From contig NZ_JAKWBL010000004.1 in assembly GCF_022513635.1 (NCBI RefSeq), positions 62,001 through 126,000 of the forward strand: 64,000 nt of DNA, given 5' to 3'. The notes under the pieces were generated by a model, which was given only the letters and a program-made list of their open reading frames with translations, was not told the origin of the DNA and searched no databases. Within the stretch, counting starts at the first letter, position 1, and every line of letters starts with the position of its first letter. The position numbers were made by a program, and so were the translations under genes. The DNA is from Paraniabella ginsengisoli (lineage in GTDB: Bacteria > Bacteroidota > Bacteroidia > Chitinophagales > Chitinophagaceae). Below, one piece after another: positions 9,748-21,034 of this stretch.

Positions 9748-11955
9748 GTGGATTACATCAGAGAATATAAAAAATTTGTAACAAGTTATTATTTTAACGA
9801 AGCCATCCGTATCACCATCGGAGTTACATTGCCAGCGATTGCTTTCAGTTATTTTGATAAACTGGAAACAGGTTTAATACTTTCCATTGGGGCAATGGCC
9901 GTAAGTGTTTCTGACATTCCGGGGCCTATTCACCAGCGCCGCAACGGCATGCTCGCAACTGCATTGCTTATTTTTTTGTATCTGTTATAACAGGTTTTAT
10001 AAACCATCACGTATTACTACTTGGGGCAGGGATTGCTGTTTTTTGTTTTTTGCTGAATATAATTGGTGCGTACGGATCGCGCATTAATTCAATCGGATTT
10101 GCAGGCATTTTGATCATGATTCTTACGCTTGACATGCAAGGCGATGGCTGGGCCGTTCTTATTCATGGCTTATATCTGCTTGCCGGCGGTTTGTGGTATA
10201 TGATGTTAAGCCTGGCTCTATTTGGTGTAAGACCATACAAAATTATTCAACAAGCGCTTGGAGATAATATCATCGCGATTGGAGATTATTTTGGTACGCG
10301 CGCACTCTTTTATGACAAGGGAACGGACTACGACAAGATCTACAAAATGCTGATGGAGCAACAGCAGCAAATTCAGGATAAGCAAACATTATTGCGCGAA
10401 ATGCTTTTTAAAAGCAGGAACATTGTTAAAGAATCTACCGTAACGGGACGCACTTTGCTGATCATATTTGTTGAGTCCATTGATCTTTTCGAAAAATCTT
10501 CCGCAACCTTCTACAATTATGACGCAATGCATAAGCGTTTTGACGATAGTGGAATATTGAGCTCCTTTCAGCGAATGGTGTATGTAATTGTAGACGAACT
10601 GCACCAGATCGGACTTTCTGTGCAAAGCGCCGCCCACCAAAAGCATCGCGAAAACTGAATAATGAATTAAAACTGCTTCAAACGGAATATGAAGCATTTG
10701 TAAAAAAATATCGGACACCGGAAACATTTGACTCACTTTCAAACATGCGCAAGCTTTTACAATCAGTGGAAGAGATCACACTTCGCATTTATACTTTACA
10801 TCATTACACTCGCTATGACCGTAAAAAAATAAAGGAATATAAACTATCAGGCGGTTATGAGCACTTTGTAACAAAAACCGATTTGGATATTGAGATCCTC
10901 AAAGAAAATTTTTCTTTAAAATCAAATAGTTTCCGGCATGCAGTAAGGGTTACACTTGCCTGTGTCCTTGGGTATGTGGTAGCGCATCTACTGCAACTAC
11001 AACACAGCTATTGGGTATTGCTCACCATCATCGTTATTCTAAAACCTACTTATAGTGTTACACGACAAAGAAATTATCAAAGGCTTATAGGCACATTTGT
11101 TGGGGCTTTAGGCGGATTGACTTTATTATTTCTTGTTCCAACACAAAACGGGAAATTTGCGGCAATGATCATCCTGATGATCATAACGTATAGTTTCATG
11201 CGAACCAAATACCTGATCAGCGTTATTTTCATGACGGCCTATATTATGATCTTTTTCTACCTTCTTAACAGCCACAGTTTTTATGAGATCTTCAAAAGCC
11301 GCCTTATTGATACAACGGTTGGCTCTATCATCGCTTTCATTGCGGCATATATATTAGTGCCTTCATGGGAAAAAACACAGCTTAACACTTATGTTACAAA
11401 AGCACTGCAGGCATCGAAGCATTACTTTGAAATGGTCGCCACCACTTTTGCCACAAACGTACTGATTGATTTGGATTATAAGCTGAGCCGCAAGGAAGCG
11501 TTTATTGAACAAGCTAATTTATCAGGTGGGTTTACACGTATGATGAATGAACCCAAAAGCAAACAAGGCGACATCAAAAAATACATCAAATGGTGGTGTT
11601 GATTTATACGCTTAATTCCCATATCGTATCACTGGCAGGCTTTGCAAGAAGTTTTACGAATAAATACGAGAACGAAGATTTTCATTCTATAAAAGATGAT
11701 ATTATTGCCGAACTAAACGAAGCTTTATTATTAATAGAACACAAGGAAGTGCAGGAGACATCACATAACGCACCTTCTGAACTTAAAGACGAATTGGAAG
11801 AACTGGTTTCAAAAAGAAGAAGAGAATTGCAGCAAGGCCTTATTGACACTGAAACAAGAAACGTACTTGTAGAGTTTAAGCCTGTTGTAGATCAGTTTTT
11901 ATTTATCAGCCGAATTACCGGAGATATAAAAAAACTGGCTAAAGATTTTGGATAA
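9748..11955 (+). CDS. FUSC-family (YccS/YhfK-like) inner-membrane protein, three apparent frameshifts
   Basis: Reconstructed length is 736 residues from a GTG start. Layout: N-terminal membrane block (LETGLILSIGAMAVSVSD), long cytoplasmic linker, second membrane block (YWVLLTIIVILKPTYSVTRQR, the typical FUSC core), and a cytoplasmic C-terminus. The frame breaks at the T7 run 9971-9977, at AAAA 10651-10654 and at the A6 run 11576-11581. Adding one base at each restores a continuous family-like protein. Members resemble aromatic-acid exporters (AaeB), but the substrate here is unknown. It may be co-transcribed with the epimerase. Confidence 0.8.
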
Positions 11956-12054
11956 TAACCTAATGTAATCTTAAACATTTTTAACGCAAAGTTCGCAAAG
12001 AAGTATTCCTGCTCTTCGCAAACAAAGGTCGCAAAGTTTGCCTTAGGCAATGCA

Positions 12055-12078
12055 ACGTACATCGTACACCGTACATTG
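12055..12078. repeat. GTACATCGTACACCGTACA dispersed repeat
   Basis: Related to GTACGATGTACAAAG strings at 26072-26086 and 45225-45308. It sits in the convergent gap after the FUSC gene. Confidence 0.45.
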
Positions 12079-12090
12079 ATAACCCCTGGT

Positions 12091-13167
12091 TCAGGCAAAC
12101 GCCAGCAACCCATGCTGACTGGCGGTGAAAACATCTCTGAATACCCGATTAATTTCAGAATGTTGTGAAGTAGCAGCTAAACCGCAATAAGGATAAATGG
12201 CTGAAACGCTTTCCCGGCAAGCCTTTGCTAATTTCCTGCTAATAACACTTATTTTCTGTGTGCTTTTTTTGAGATCTTTTCTTTCGCCAATAACTCGCTC
12301 CAAGAGGTTTGCACAGATTGATAAAACGATTCAGATAATGTCAGTATTTTTTTCTGCTGGATGATTATTTCATTTGCTGCAGTTTCATAATCTTGCGCAC
12401 CAATTTTAACTTTCCGGTCCTTCAGGATTTGTTCAGCCAGTTCAAAAAAATGGCGGGTCATGCCTAAAGTATTCACGGCTGTGGTTGTTTCTGCAAATGG
12501 CAAAAAAGGATATTTATAAATAAGCTGATCTAATGTTGTATAATTTTCATCAATTAAAAAACTCTGATCACTATCTACATTTAGATTTTTAACGCTGAAA
12601 CTATGTCCAGCAGTAGCTTTCAGGCCCATCGTGTTCCAATCGGGATGTATGGCTACTTCTTCTTTCTTAAAGAAAAAGATCTTATTGATTTCGAACCATC
12701 TTCGTTTAAAATAGGTTTACCATCTTTTTGAATATAACAGTTGGCTGTAAAATGAGTAAGATGGGGAGCGCCGGTCGCATACTTCCAAAAACCATTAACA
12801 ACATAACCATCCTTCACTTGTTCTGCAATGCCGCCAACAGCGCCGCTTCCACCCAAACATATTTTTTTGAGGAAAACATTTGCCGAGATTTTTTATAATT
12901 TATATAACCAGCAAAAAGATTCGCTCCAGCGCAAAGTGTTACCGTCCAGCCAAGGCTTCCGTCAATGTAAGCTAGCTCCTCTTCATATTTCAAAGCATCT
13001 GGCAGACTTAACTCTAATCCTCCGTATTCTTTCGGCAGAAACAGCTTAAACCATTTTTCTGTATAGATAATTTCTAATAAAGACGGCGTTAATGCATTCT
13101 TCTTTTCAGCATCGGCACAAAGGCTTCTTAAACGGTTGATCCGTTGATTATTCAAAACTAAAGGCAT
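12091..13167 (-). CDS. acyl-CoA dehydrogenase-like flavoprotein, three apparent frameshifts
   Basis: The N-terminal helical part (LFLPKEYGGLELSLPDALKYEEELAYIDGSLGW) and the middle beta part (VVNGFWKYATGAPHLTHF) match acyl-CoA dehydrogenase/monooxygenase flavoproteins. The four frame pieces join by adding a base in the T7 run 12862-12868, the A5 run 12673-12677 and the T7 run 12264-12270, giving 359 residues. Its ATG lies inside the end of the PnuC-like gene (20-base overlap), so it should be translated from the TPP-riboswitch mRNA. The substrate is unknown; the context suggests a link to thiamine or its breakdown products, which is inference. Confidence 0.7.
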
Positions 13168-13783
13168 TTACTTTTTCTTTTTGTTTAATGATCTTATTCC
13201 ATTTTATATAACCCATCACAGCTATAACAAATAGAAACAGGGTTAATATAGCATACAAGGGCAAGCCTTTGTAAATAAGTAATGGAATGGCAAAAGCATT
13301 ACTGATATTGAGTAATATCCAGTTTTCAATCTTTCTTTTGGCAAGTAACCACATGCCTGCCCACGCTGTAGCACTTACCCAAGAATCAAATACAGGAACA
13401 GTCGAGTCTGTAAAGTTTATCAGAACGAGATATAAAGTAATAAAAGCGACAACAACAATTGCAATTGTTTTGACCCAATCCATTTTATTGGCACGAGTAA
13501 CATCCGGCGCTGCGTGGCCTTTACGTTTTTCCCACCACCACCATCCATATACACTCATCACAAAATAGTACAGATTCAGCGCGCTTTCTGCGTATAGCCC
13601 AGAATGAAAAAATATGTATGTTGAAATAACAACAGCTATAATACCGCATGGATAAAGCCAGATTTTATTTGCCCTGGCAAATAAAACTTCAGCCACACCA
13701 AAACTAACGCCCAGCCATTCCAGAACTGGCACAGCTTTTAACTGATTAATAAAAATTTGAATCCACTCGCTCAGGTTCATCAT
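13148..13783 (-). CDS. pnuC: PnuC-family vitamin transporter, probably thiamine (PnuT)
   Basis: 211 residues with about seven hydrophobic helices and the PnuC features NLYYFVMSVYGWWWWEKRK and the later W-rich helix (VSATAWAGMWLLAKRKIENW). PnuC proteins are SWEET-like facilitators for nicotinamide riboside, and relatives carry riboflavin or thiamine. The TPP riboswitch directly upstream points to thiamine (the PnuT subgroup known in Bacteroidota). The frame is intact. It overlaps the following acyl-CoA dehydrogenase-like gene by 20 bases. Confidence 0.85.
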   Translation of the reverse strand: MMNLSEWIQIFINQLKAVPVLEWLGVSFGVAEVLFARANKIWLYPCGIIAVVISTYIFFHSGLYAESALNLYYFVMSVYGWWWWEKRKGHAAPDVTRANKMDWVKTIAIVVVAFITLYLVLINFTDSTVPVFDSWVSATAWAGMWLLAKRKIENWILLNISNAFAIPLLIYKGLPLYAILTLFLFVIAVMGYIKWNKIIKQKEKVNAFSFE

Positions 13784-13831
13784 TAAAACAATATTTAAAA
13801 CCCACGAGATGCAATAGAAAGCGGAATAATC

Positions 13832-13912
13832 TATGTCCCTACGCCGGCATTATCCGGATCAGGTTATTGGGTATGATCTCAGCCCGTAATATTAAGGCAC
13901 CCCATGAGTGAG
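13832..13912 (-). promoter_or_regulatory. TPP (THI-box) riboswitch
   Basis: Read on the minus strand it contains, in order, GGGGTGCC, the conserved CTGAGAT loop, ACCC, and the ACCTGATCCGGATAATGCCG..GTAGGGA arm that defines the thiamine pyrophosphate aptamer. It ends about 50 bases before the PnuC-like start codon, the right place to control transcription or translation of that gene. Confidence 0.95.
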
Positions 13913-13929
13913 GCAAAGATAGGAGTAAT

Positions 13930-14275
13930 AAAGAATTTAGTTTGCAATTTTACTGACATGAATTTACTAAAAAACGCAAGACACGCCGGAACATATAAAA
14001 AATTCCAGCTAAAAAATATGGTTGCAGAAATCGCCGGAAGAGCGATTGTGCCAGGCATTAAAAAGCAATGAAGACCTGTTTTTGGCGTGGAAGACAGCGA
14101 AGGAGGAAGTTACAAAAACAGGAAAATGAAATAGGTTTCGTTAATGCCAGAATTAAAAAATATTTGACGCAATTTAAAGCTAGCGATATGTTGATAAGTA
14201 GAAACCATTAATATTTTACTTCGGAAAATAAAATACGCGAAAGAATCATTTTGGAAATCTAAACCACACGAGCAT
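13930..14275. other. gene-poor stretch, possible remnant of a small gene
   Basis: The plus strand has an ATG at 13958 and a lysine-rich frame (LLKNARHAGTYKKFQLKN). After a frame change it can continue to ALKSNEDLFLAWKTAKEE and a stop at 14129. This could be a 55-60 residue gene with an indel or a decayed fragment; I do not recognise it. Nothing else is visible up to 14275. Confidence 0.25.
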
Positions 14276-14788
14276 TTAAGGTCTCTTTACAAAAAACAAT
14301 CCCACTAACCATAGTTTTCTGTCTTCGCGCTGAACTCGGTAAACCATGAGTTCCAAGTCATCTTTCCTTAGGCTGTAATGAATCTGTAAAGGCTCTATTG
14401 ATTAAAGCCTCTTAAATCATTTGAGTATAAAATGGCTTGCTCATCAGTAAGTGTGTGAAGCTTCTGTTTCCAGCTTCTTGTTAATATTTTAGCATCATTT
14501 TCATTTAGACTGTCTCGAATTACTGCTGAATATGAGCATGGTGTATATGTGTTATTTAAAGTTGAATCTTTGCCGATGTATATTATATTATCAAACGTAC
14601 CTTTAATAATTACTTTAGATATATGTTCCATACGATTAAGCGTATCAGAAAGGACTCTTCCTTTTATGTCTTTACAGCAATCTGATAGTTTAGTAATTAG
14701 ATTTGTTAATTCAATCGTGTCGGGTACTGACGATTGTGAATAGATCTTTCCGCAAAAAAAGCAAGAAAACGATTATTGACTTTTTCAT
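14276..14788 (-). CDS. exported hypothetical protein (two apparent frameshifts)
   Basis: The start at 14788 (MKKSIIVFLL) gives a signal peptide. The frame changes at the seven-base run 14754-14760 (one base too many or two too few). It changes again near 14399, after which the reading continues to LELMVYRVQREDRKLW and stops at 14276. The reconstructed protein has 170 residues. No family recognised. It starts one base after the end of the upstream gene at 14789-15702, so the two are surely in one transcript. Confidence 0.5.
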
Positions 14789-15702
14789 TTAAAATAAATA
14801 AAAATATTTTTCAAAAACCCATTTATCAGCATTAATTGGGATAAGGTCAGTCTTGAATTTCTGCTTTCTTATCCATGCTTCTATCTTTTCAACTGAAAAA
14901 GGTTTGCCTTGTTTCTTATCATTGGCTCTCAAATAAAAAATATCGGCATTCCCATTTCTATCAATTATCACAGAAATATTTACGTAATATGTAGCACTAT
15001 CATAATTTTCCGTTTCCTTTTTTTCAAGTGCCTCAACAAAGATTTCGTAAAAGAATTTCCATTTTTCAAATTCGGAATAGTATTTCTATCAGGATACTTA
15101 ATACTATCGTAAACAATCCGCTTTGCAAGAGGTAGCTTTTCCATATCAAACCGTTGTGTGATCAGCTCCTCGTCAGATATTTTTAAAATACTTCCTGAAT
15201 TTCCATCGAGTAATATTACCTGTTCATCGAGTGTCTGAATAAAGAGAGTGTCGTCATTCATAAAAATGTTTTTATACCAATAACTGTGTGATGTTGTATA
15301 GGTAATTGTAAGCTTTTCTTTCATGAACGAGCCGATAGTATATGTTTTAATCTTTCTTCCATCAAGAAATACGTTCAGTACATCTTCTTTTTCGGGTTCC
15401 GATTGTCCTATCCAGTCGATGATAGAAATAATTGTTTTACCGTTATTAGATATGAAAGATCCTACCGGCATATATTTTTCAACTTTATATAAAGCATTAT
15501 TTGTTTTGGTGTCATAAACAATCGTTTTCCCAAAATCTGTTAGATCAAGCCAATAAAAAGGGATTGATCGAAAATACACATTTCCTTTTTGCGAATATTG
15601 ATCATATTGGTACGCTGTTCCGGGCAAATCCGCCTTCACATCAAAGCAATACAAATTAGCTACAATAAAAAAGAATAGACTTGATCTAAAATGGCTTTTC
15701 AT
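14789..15702 (-). CDS. exported hypothetical protein (one apparent frameshift)
   Basis: 304 residues after adding one base near 15068. Signal peptide MKSHFRSSLFFFIVANLYCF. The mature part is beta-rich with repeated short blades (GKTIISIIDWIGQSEPEKED; TLDEQVILLDGNSGSILKI), suggesting a propeller-like fold. The C-terminus (VNISVIIDRNGNADIFYL) resembles the strand-helix ending of TonB-C-like or periplasmic domains, but I cannot assign it. It lies 12 bases downstream of uvrB. Confidence 0.5.
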
Positions 15703-15714
15703 AGAAATAGATTT

Positions 15715-17753
15715 TTATTTCATCCCTTCTAACTCTTTCTGCAACCTAAACATTTCGTCTCTTAACCTTGCTGCTTCCATAAAATCCAGATCCCGCGCGG
15801 CTTTCTCCATTTCCTTTTTAGTTTTGGAAATAGCTTTTTCCATTTTCGGAATGGTTTTGTAAACCACCTCTTCTTCGGCAGCAACCGTAATTAAATCTTC
15901 ATCAAAACCAATAGCAAGCGGTTCTTTCTCATCAAATCCTTTAATGTCTAAAACGCTGGTTTGTTTAAATACATCTTCCGTTGATTTGGTTATGGTTCGT
16001 GGTGTGATATTATGTTCGATGTTATACGCAATTTGTTTTTCGCGGCGGCGGTCTGTTTCATCCATCGTTCGCTGCATACTGCCTGTTATTTTATCAGCAT
16101 AAAAAATAACTAAACCGTCTACATTGCGCGCAGCGCGACCTGCTGTTTGGGTTAATGATTTTTCGTTACGTAAAAATCCTTCTTTATCCGCATCTAAAAT
16201 AGCCACCAGACTCACTTCGGGCAAATCCAAACCTTCGCGCAAAAGGTTTACACCAACCAACACATCTATCTCGCCCAAACGCAACTGTCGCAATATTTCT
16301 ACACGCTCCAACGTATCTACTTCGCTATGTATATATTTTGATTTGATATTGATGCGATGCAGATATTTATCCATTTCCTCGGCCATGCGTTTGGTCAAAG
16401 TGGTTACCAAAACTCGGTCGCCTTTTGTTACGCGTTTATCAATTTCATCTAACAAATCATCAATCTGATTAATGCTGGGACGCACTTCAATGGGCGGATC
16501 TAATAAACCGGTTGGCCGAACCACCTGTTCTGCAATAACGCCTCCTGTTTTTTCTAATTCATAAGTATCCGGCGTAGCCGATACATAAATGACCTGATTT
16601 TGCAGGCTTTCAAATTCATGAAAATTTAAAGGACGGTTATCTAAAGCCGATGGAATACGAAAGCCATAATCCACCAATATTAGCTTGCGGCTTCGGTCGC
16701 CGCCATACATACCGCTTATTTGCGGCATGGTTTGATGGCTTTCATCAACGATCATTAAATAATCTTTCGGGAAATAATCCAGCAAACAGAAAGGTCTTGT
16801 ACCTGGGCTTCTTCTGTCAAAAAACCGGGAATAATTTTCGATTCCATTACAATAACCCAGCTCCTTGATCATTTCAATATCATATTCCACCCGTTCTTTA
16901 ATTCGCTGTGCTTCTATTAGTTTTCCAATGCTGTTGAAATATTCAACCTGTGACGTCACCTCGTCTTGTATCTCATAAATGACTTGTTGAATCATATCTT
17001 TTGGAGCCACATAAAGATTGGCAGGAAAGATAGCCGCATTTTCAATTTTGCTGATACGCTTGCCTGTAGCCACTTCTATCGTTTCTATCTCTTCAATTTC
17101 ATCTCCAAAAAATGTAATGCGATAACCATGATCTACATAAGGAAGGTTAATATCTACCGTATCTCCTTTTACACGAAAACTGCCACGTGTAAATTCTATT
17201 GTAGTTCGACTGTATAAAGAATTAACAAGGCCATGCAAAAATGCCTGACGGGAAATGGTTTGTCCGCGGGTGATGCGAATAATACTATTTTCATAATCGG
17301 CAGGATTACCGGCACCGTAAATACAACTCACCGAAGCAACAACAATAATATCGCGACGGCCACTTAACAAACTGGTAATCGTTCTTAATCTTAACTTATC
17401 TAATCTTCTTCATTTATTGCCAGATCTTTTTCTATATATGTATCGCTGACCGGCAAGTAGGCTTCGGGCTGATAATAATCATAATAAGAAACAAAATATT
17501 CCACTGCATTATCAGGGAAAAATTGCCGAAACTCGCCATACAACTGCGCTACCAGTGTTTTATTGTGAGTAATGATTAACGTAGGCCTTTGTGTATTTTG
17601 TATCACGTTGGCCATAGTAAAAGTTTTACCACTCCCGGTTACACCTAATAATGTCTGGTATTTTTCACCATCGAGCACACCTTCGGTTAATTGAGCAATA
17701 GCGGAAGGTTGATCACCTGCAGGAGCAAATGGAGTATGGAGGTTGAAAGGCAT
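15715..17753 (-). CDS. uvrB: excinuclease ABC subunit B (UvrB), one apparent frameshift
   Basis: DNA-damage recognition helicase of nucleotide excision repair. Visible are Walker [16 protein letters not shown], the beta-hairpin region ([15 protein letters not shown], normally [13 protein letters not shown]), motif V/VI segments [20 protein letters not shown] and TAGRAARN, and the C-terminal UVR motif ([16 protein letters not shown]). The frame breaks at 17398-17405, in the NEE..DKLRLR stretch just before [21 protein letters not shown]. One extra base gives 679 residues, the family length. Because uvrB is a core gene with otherwise perfect motifs, this break is a strong sign of sequence error. 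Confidence 0.95.
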
Positions 17754-17941
17754 GGATTGTTACTGATTATAAAAATGACAAATTACAGAAAATAAATTTA
17801 GACCGCTCATTACAGTGCTTTTTTAAGGATTAAAACCCGAGAGGCGATTAGAAATAGTATTTAATATTTTTTAAGAAAAAGATGACACTCAAATGATTAT
17901 CAGCTACATTTTTAATGTGCTTTTAATATACAGCCGCTCTT
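17754..17941. other. intergenic stretch without recognised genes
   Basis: Together with the following regulatory block this gap between uvrB and the 18150 gene is almost 400 bases. I see only AT-rich sequence here, with no hairpin of note. Confidence 0.5.
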
Positions 17942-17999
17942 TTCTAATCGTATTCTAATTTGAGCTTTATATCGTTCTAATATCCCCGAAGTAGTTTTG
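17942..17999 (+). promoter_or_regulatory. three phased TTCTAAT direct repeats before a TAGTTTTG -7 box
   Basis: TTCTAAT occurs at 17942, 17953 and 17975, that is 11 and 22 bases apart (one and two helical turns), with a weak copy at the missing position 17964. The Bacteroidota -7 consensus TAnnTTTG is met by TAGTTTTG at 17992-17999. The layout fits an OmpR/PhoB-type response-regulator promoter driving the gene at 18150. Confidence 0.5.
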
Positions 18000-18149
18000 C
18001 ATTACCGCAGCTGTAATGTACGGCAGCGCATAAATACAAAGGAAAGCAACAATGAAACGCCCATGTAATTTTTTTCATATAGGCGATTTAAATAGCGTTC
18101 CATTCGACCAGGAAAATCGCGGCGTAGCCGCAAAACAAAAAATATACGA

Positions 18150-18607
18150 ATGAAAAATGTAATCATTATTATATCAATAGTATTCGCGGTGCTAGCTTGT
18201 TTATCGTTCACCGTTAAATCGTATCATAACCCGGAAACAGTAATTCTTGGAAATTGGAAAGAAATACATTGGGAATACGAAAGGGTGTACTATAGTGCAC
18301 ACGTGGGAAAAGCGTCATCTGCTACACCTAAAAAAATCAAGAAAATGTCTACAGCAGATATGGGCATAGTCGGCGCTGAAAACTGGATATTTAGACCGGA
18401 TGGAACACTTGTTTTAAGTAATAAAAATGAAAAAAATCAGCCAGATGGAAAATTAAAGGCCGTGGAAACATTTTAATGGTTACTTATACAAACAACGAGA
18501 TTGAGCAATATAATATTTCAAAACTTACTGACGATAGCCTTGAGCTAAATTTTGTTACTGCCGCCGGTATACGTGGTATTGCCAAGGTAAGTTGTGTTAA
18601 AATATAA
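18150..18607 (+). CDS. small exported lipocalin-like protein (one apparent frameshift)
   Basis: 152 residues after adding an A at 18455-18457. Signal peptide MKNVIIIISIVFAVLACLSF. The sequence ILGNWKEIHWEYERVYY, then WIFRPDGTLVL, then alternating strands, matches the lipocalin-like calycin proteins common in Bacteroidota (usually 120-150 residues). Function unknown. It ends four bases before the DUF1275 gene, so the two are probably one operon. Confidence 0.6.
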
Positions 18608-18611
18608 AAAC

Positions 18612-19388
18612 ATGTTACGAAAATATAGCAATAGCAGATCATTAGGCGATAATGTAAAATTGGGGATACTAACGGCATTAGTGGCGGGTATGGTAAATGT
18701 AGCTTCCTTGCTATTATTTCTTTCTTTTTCATCTAATGTTACAGGGTATTTTGCCATTTTCGCTTCAGAACTGGCAAATGGCGACCTATACCAAATAGCG
18801 CTGGTAGGTTCATGGATATTCCTGTACTTCTTTGGATGTTTTGTTTCCAACTTTATAGTAATAAACCTATCGGATAAGAACAAGTATCTGGCACATGCTA
18901 TTCCGCTTTTATTAGAACTCAGCTGCCTTTTAGCAGTTGGTGTTTATGGCGATTATTGGTATAACGGCACCTTACAAGAGTCTGAAATAATGTTATCCTT
19001 TCTGTTATTTGCAATGGGTTTGCAGAATGGGCTTACAGCCAGCATTTCAAACTTTGCGGTAAAAACCACGCACCTTACGGGAGCGACTACAGACCTCGGC
19101 ATACTGGCCGCTATGTTTACCAGCAAAAAATTCAGAAGAAAAAAAGAAATGAGGGACAAAGCCACTTTAATAGCTTCTATCGCTATTTCTTATGTTACAG
19201 GAGGAGTGTTATTTGCTCTGTTTTATAAAACACTACATTTCAAAATGTTTTATATTATTGGAGCATTCCTGCTGGTGGTAATTCTATACGATTCTTACAA
19301 ACTGTGGATAGTAAAGTTGAAACGTTTTCGCATTAACAGGCGGCAAAAAAATGTTTTGGTGCCATCTTATACTAAATCGCGGTCATAA
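18612..19388 (+). CDS. DUF1275 (YoaK-family) membrane protein
   Basis: 258 residues from the ATG at 18612. The family pattern is clear: an early membrane helix with GMVNVASLLLF, then SSNVTGYFA, and AMGLQNGLTASISN..VKTTHLTGATTDLG, the DUF1275 signature. About six membrane segments end in a basic tail (KRFRINRRQKN). The biochemical role of the family is unknown. It lies directly downstream of the lipocalin-like gene. Confidence 0.85.
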   Translation: MLRKYSNSRSLGDNVKLGILTALVAGMVNVASLLLFLSFSSNVTGYFAIFASELANGDLYQIALVGSWIFLYFFGCFVSNFIVINLSDKNKYLAHAIPLLLELSCLLAVGVYGDYWYNGTLQESEIMLSFLLFAMGLQNGLTASISNFAVKTTHLTGATTDLGILAAMFTSKKFRRKKEMRDKATLIASIAISYVTGGVLFALFYKTLHFKMFYIIGAFLLVVILYDSYKLWIVKLKRFRINRRQKNVLVPSYTKSRS

Positions 19389-19437
19389 CAGGAAGTGAAT
19401 AGAATCTATGGCTACTTTGGCCGATCAAAGTGTTTTC

Positions 19438-19767
19438 TCAATATAACCCCACATACCACCCATCTTCTCTTTCTTCCACCGGATAGGTTTTTAGGAAATA
19501 GCCTTCACCGGAAACATTACGGCCGTTTTCTAAATTAAATTTATAGCGGTGTAAAGGGCATACAATCTGGTTCTGCACATTTACATAACCCGATGAAAGC
19601 GATGCGGCGGCGTGCGGGCATTTAGCAGCGCAGGCAAATGCTTTATCATTAACACGGGCAATACATAATTGCTTACCGTCCACTTTTATTTCTACCAGAT
19701 TTTCGTGATTGAAGTTTAGCTCGTTTAAGTGTAAAGCAAATAAATGCCAGGTGAGTTGTTTGTTCAT
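19438..19767 (-). CDS. Rieske-type [2Fe-2S] protein
   Basis: 109 residues. The cluster ligands are CPH at the first site (AAKCPHAAASL) and C-x2-H at the second (IVCPLHRYKF), 18 residues apart, as in NirD/dioxygenase-ferredoxin type Rieske proteins. No membrane anchor, so it is probably a cytoplasmic electron carrier or a small subunit. The partner enzyme is not adjacent. Confidence 0.85.
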   Translation of the reverse strand: MNKQLTWHLFALHLNELNFNHENLVEIKVDGKQLCIARVNDKAFACAAKCPHAAASLSSGYVNVQNQIVCPLHRYKFNLENGRNVSGEGYFLKTYPVEEREDGWYVGLY

Positions 19768-19847
19768 CGCAAGTTGACAGATGACTGTTGACGGTTGATA
19801 GGTGACACATAGTAAATCAATGAACTATCAACCATGAATCATAAACT

Positions 19848-21034
19848 TTAATAAAACATCGTTTTATAAGGATAGCGAATTGTATAAAGTTCTTTTACTT
19901 TGTTCATAATAGTTTCTCTTAGCCCTTCCACATTCATGCGCTCGGTTGCCGAAACGAAAACCACATTTCCCTGAAGTTCATTTTGCCATCTTTCATACAA
20001 ATCGCGCAATATTTCTTCCTTCGTTTCATCACCCAACCACTCGTCAAAGGTTTGAGATTCATACAAATCCATCTTATTAAAAATGGTAATGGTGGGCTTA
20101 TCAAAGGCTTTTAGCTCCTGCAAAGTTTTATTTACAACTGCTAACTGGTCTTCATAATTAGGATGAGAAATATCAACTACATGCAATAAAATATCTGCTT
20201 CGCGAACCTCATCCAGTGTACTCTTAAAACTTTCTACTAAATGATGCGGCAGCTTGCGAATGAACCCAACCGTATCGCTTAAAAGAAAAGGTGTTGTTTC
20301 AAAAACAACTTTGCTGGTCGTTGTGTCTAACGTTGCAAACAATTTGTTTTCGGCCAACACATCACGCTTGCTTAATAGGTTCATAATGGTGCTTTTGCCT
20401 ACGTTGGTATAACCTACTAATGCTACGCGAATAAATTCGCCGCGATCTTTACGTTGTGTAAAAGCCTGCTTGTCTATTTCAGCCAGTTTTTTGCGTAGCA
20501 AAGTAATTTTATCACGCACAATACGCCGGTCGGTTTCTATTTCCGTTTCGCCAGGACCTCTTGAGCCAATACCACCACCCTGTCTTTCCAGGTGGCTCCA
20601 CATACCGCGAAGGCGAGGCAAAATATATTGATATTGTGCCAGCTCCACCTGAGTACGTGCCTGCGCTGTTTTAGCACGACGGGCAAAAATATCAAGTATT
20701 AAATCTGAGCGATCAATCACCTTTATTTTCAGTTCCTTTTGGATATTGTTGATTTGGGCTCCACTAAGTTCATCATCAAAGATCACCAGCTGGATGTTAT
20801 TGGCGATAGCATACTGGCGTATTTCTTCCAGTTTACCTTTTCCCACAAAAGTGCGGGAATCTGGATGCTGTAGTTTTTGAACGAATCTTTTTTCGTTTCG
20901 GCACCTGCAGTTTCAGCCAAAAAAGCCAGTTCATCAAGGTAATCTTTTACTTGTTGCTCCGTTTGCTCTTTCTGCACTACGCCAACAATAATGGCGGCCT
21001 CTTTGTCCTGTATAATATTCTTTTTATCTAACAT
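19848..21034 (-). CDS. hflX: GTPase HflX (one apparent frameshift)
   Basis: Ribosome-splitting GTPase of heat and stress recovery. Visible are the N-terminal domain (LDELAFLAETAGAE), the linker GSRGPGETEIETDRR, G1 VGYTNVGKST, G3 LSDTVGFIRKLP and G4 FNKMD. The frame breaks in the T5 run 20874-20878; adding one base restores LQHPDSRTFVGKGKL, the conserved HflX segment, and gives 395 residues. The start at 21034 is the first ATG in frame. Confidence 0.93.
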
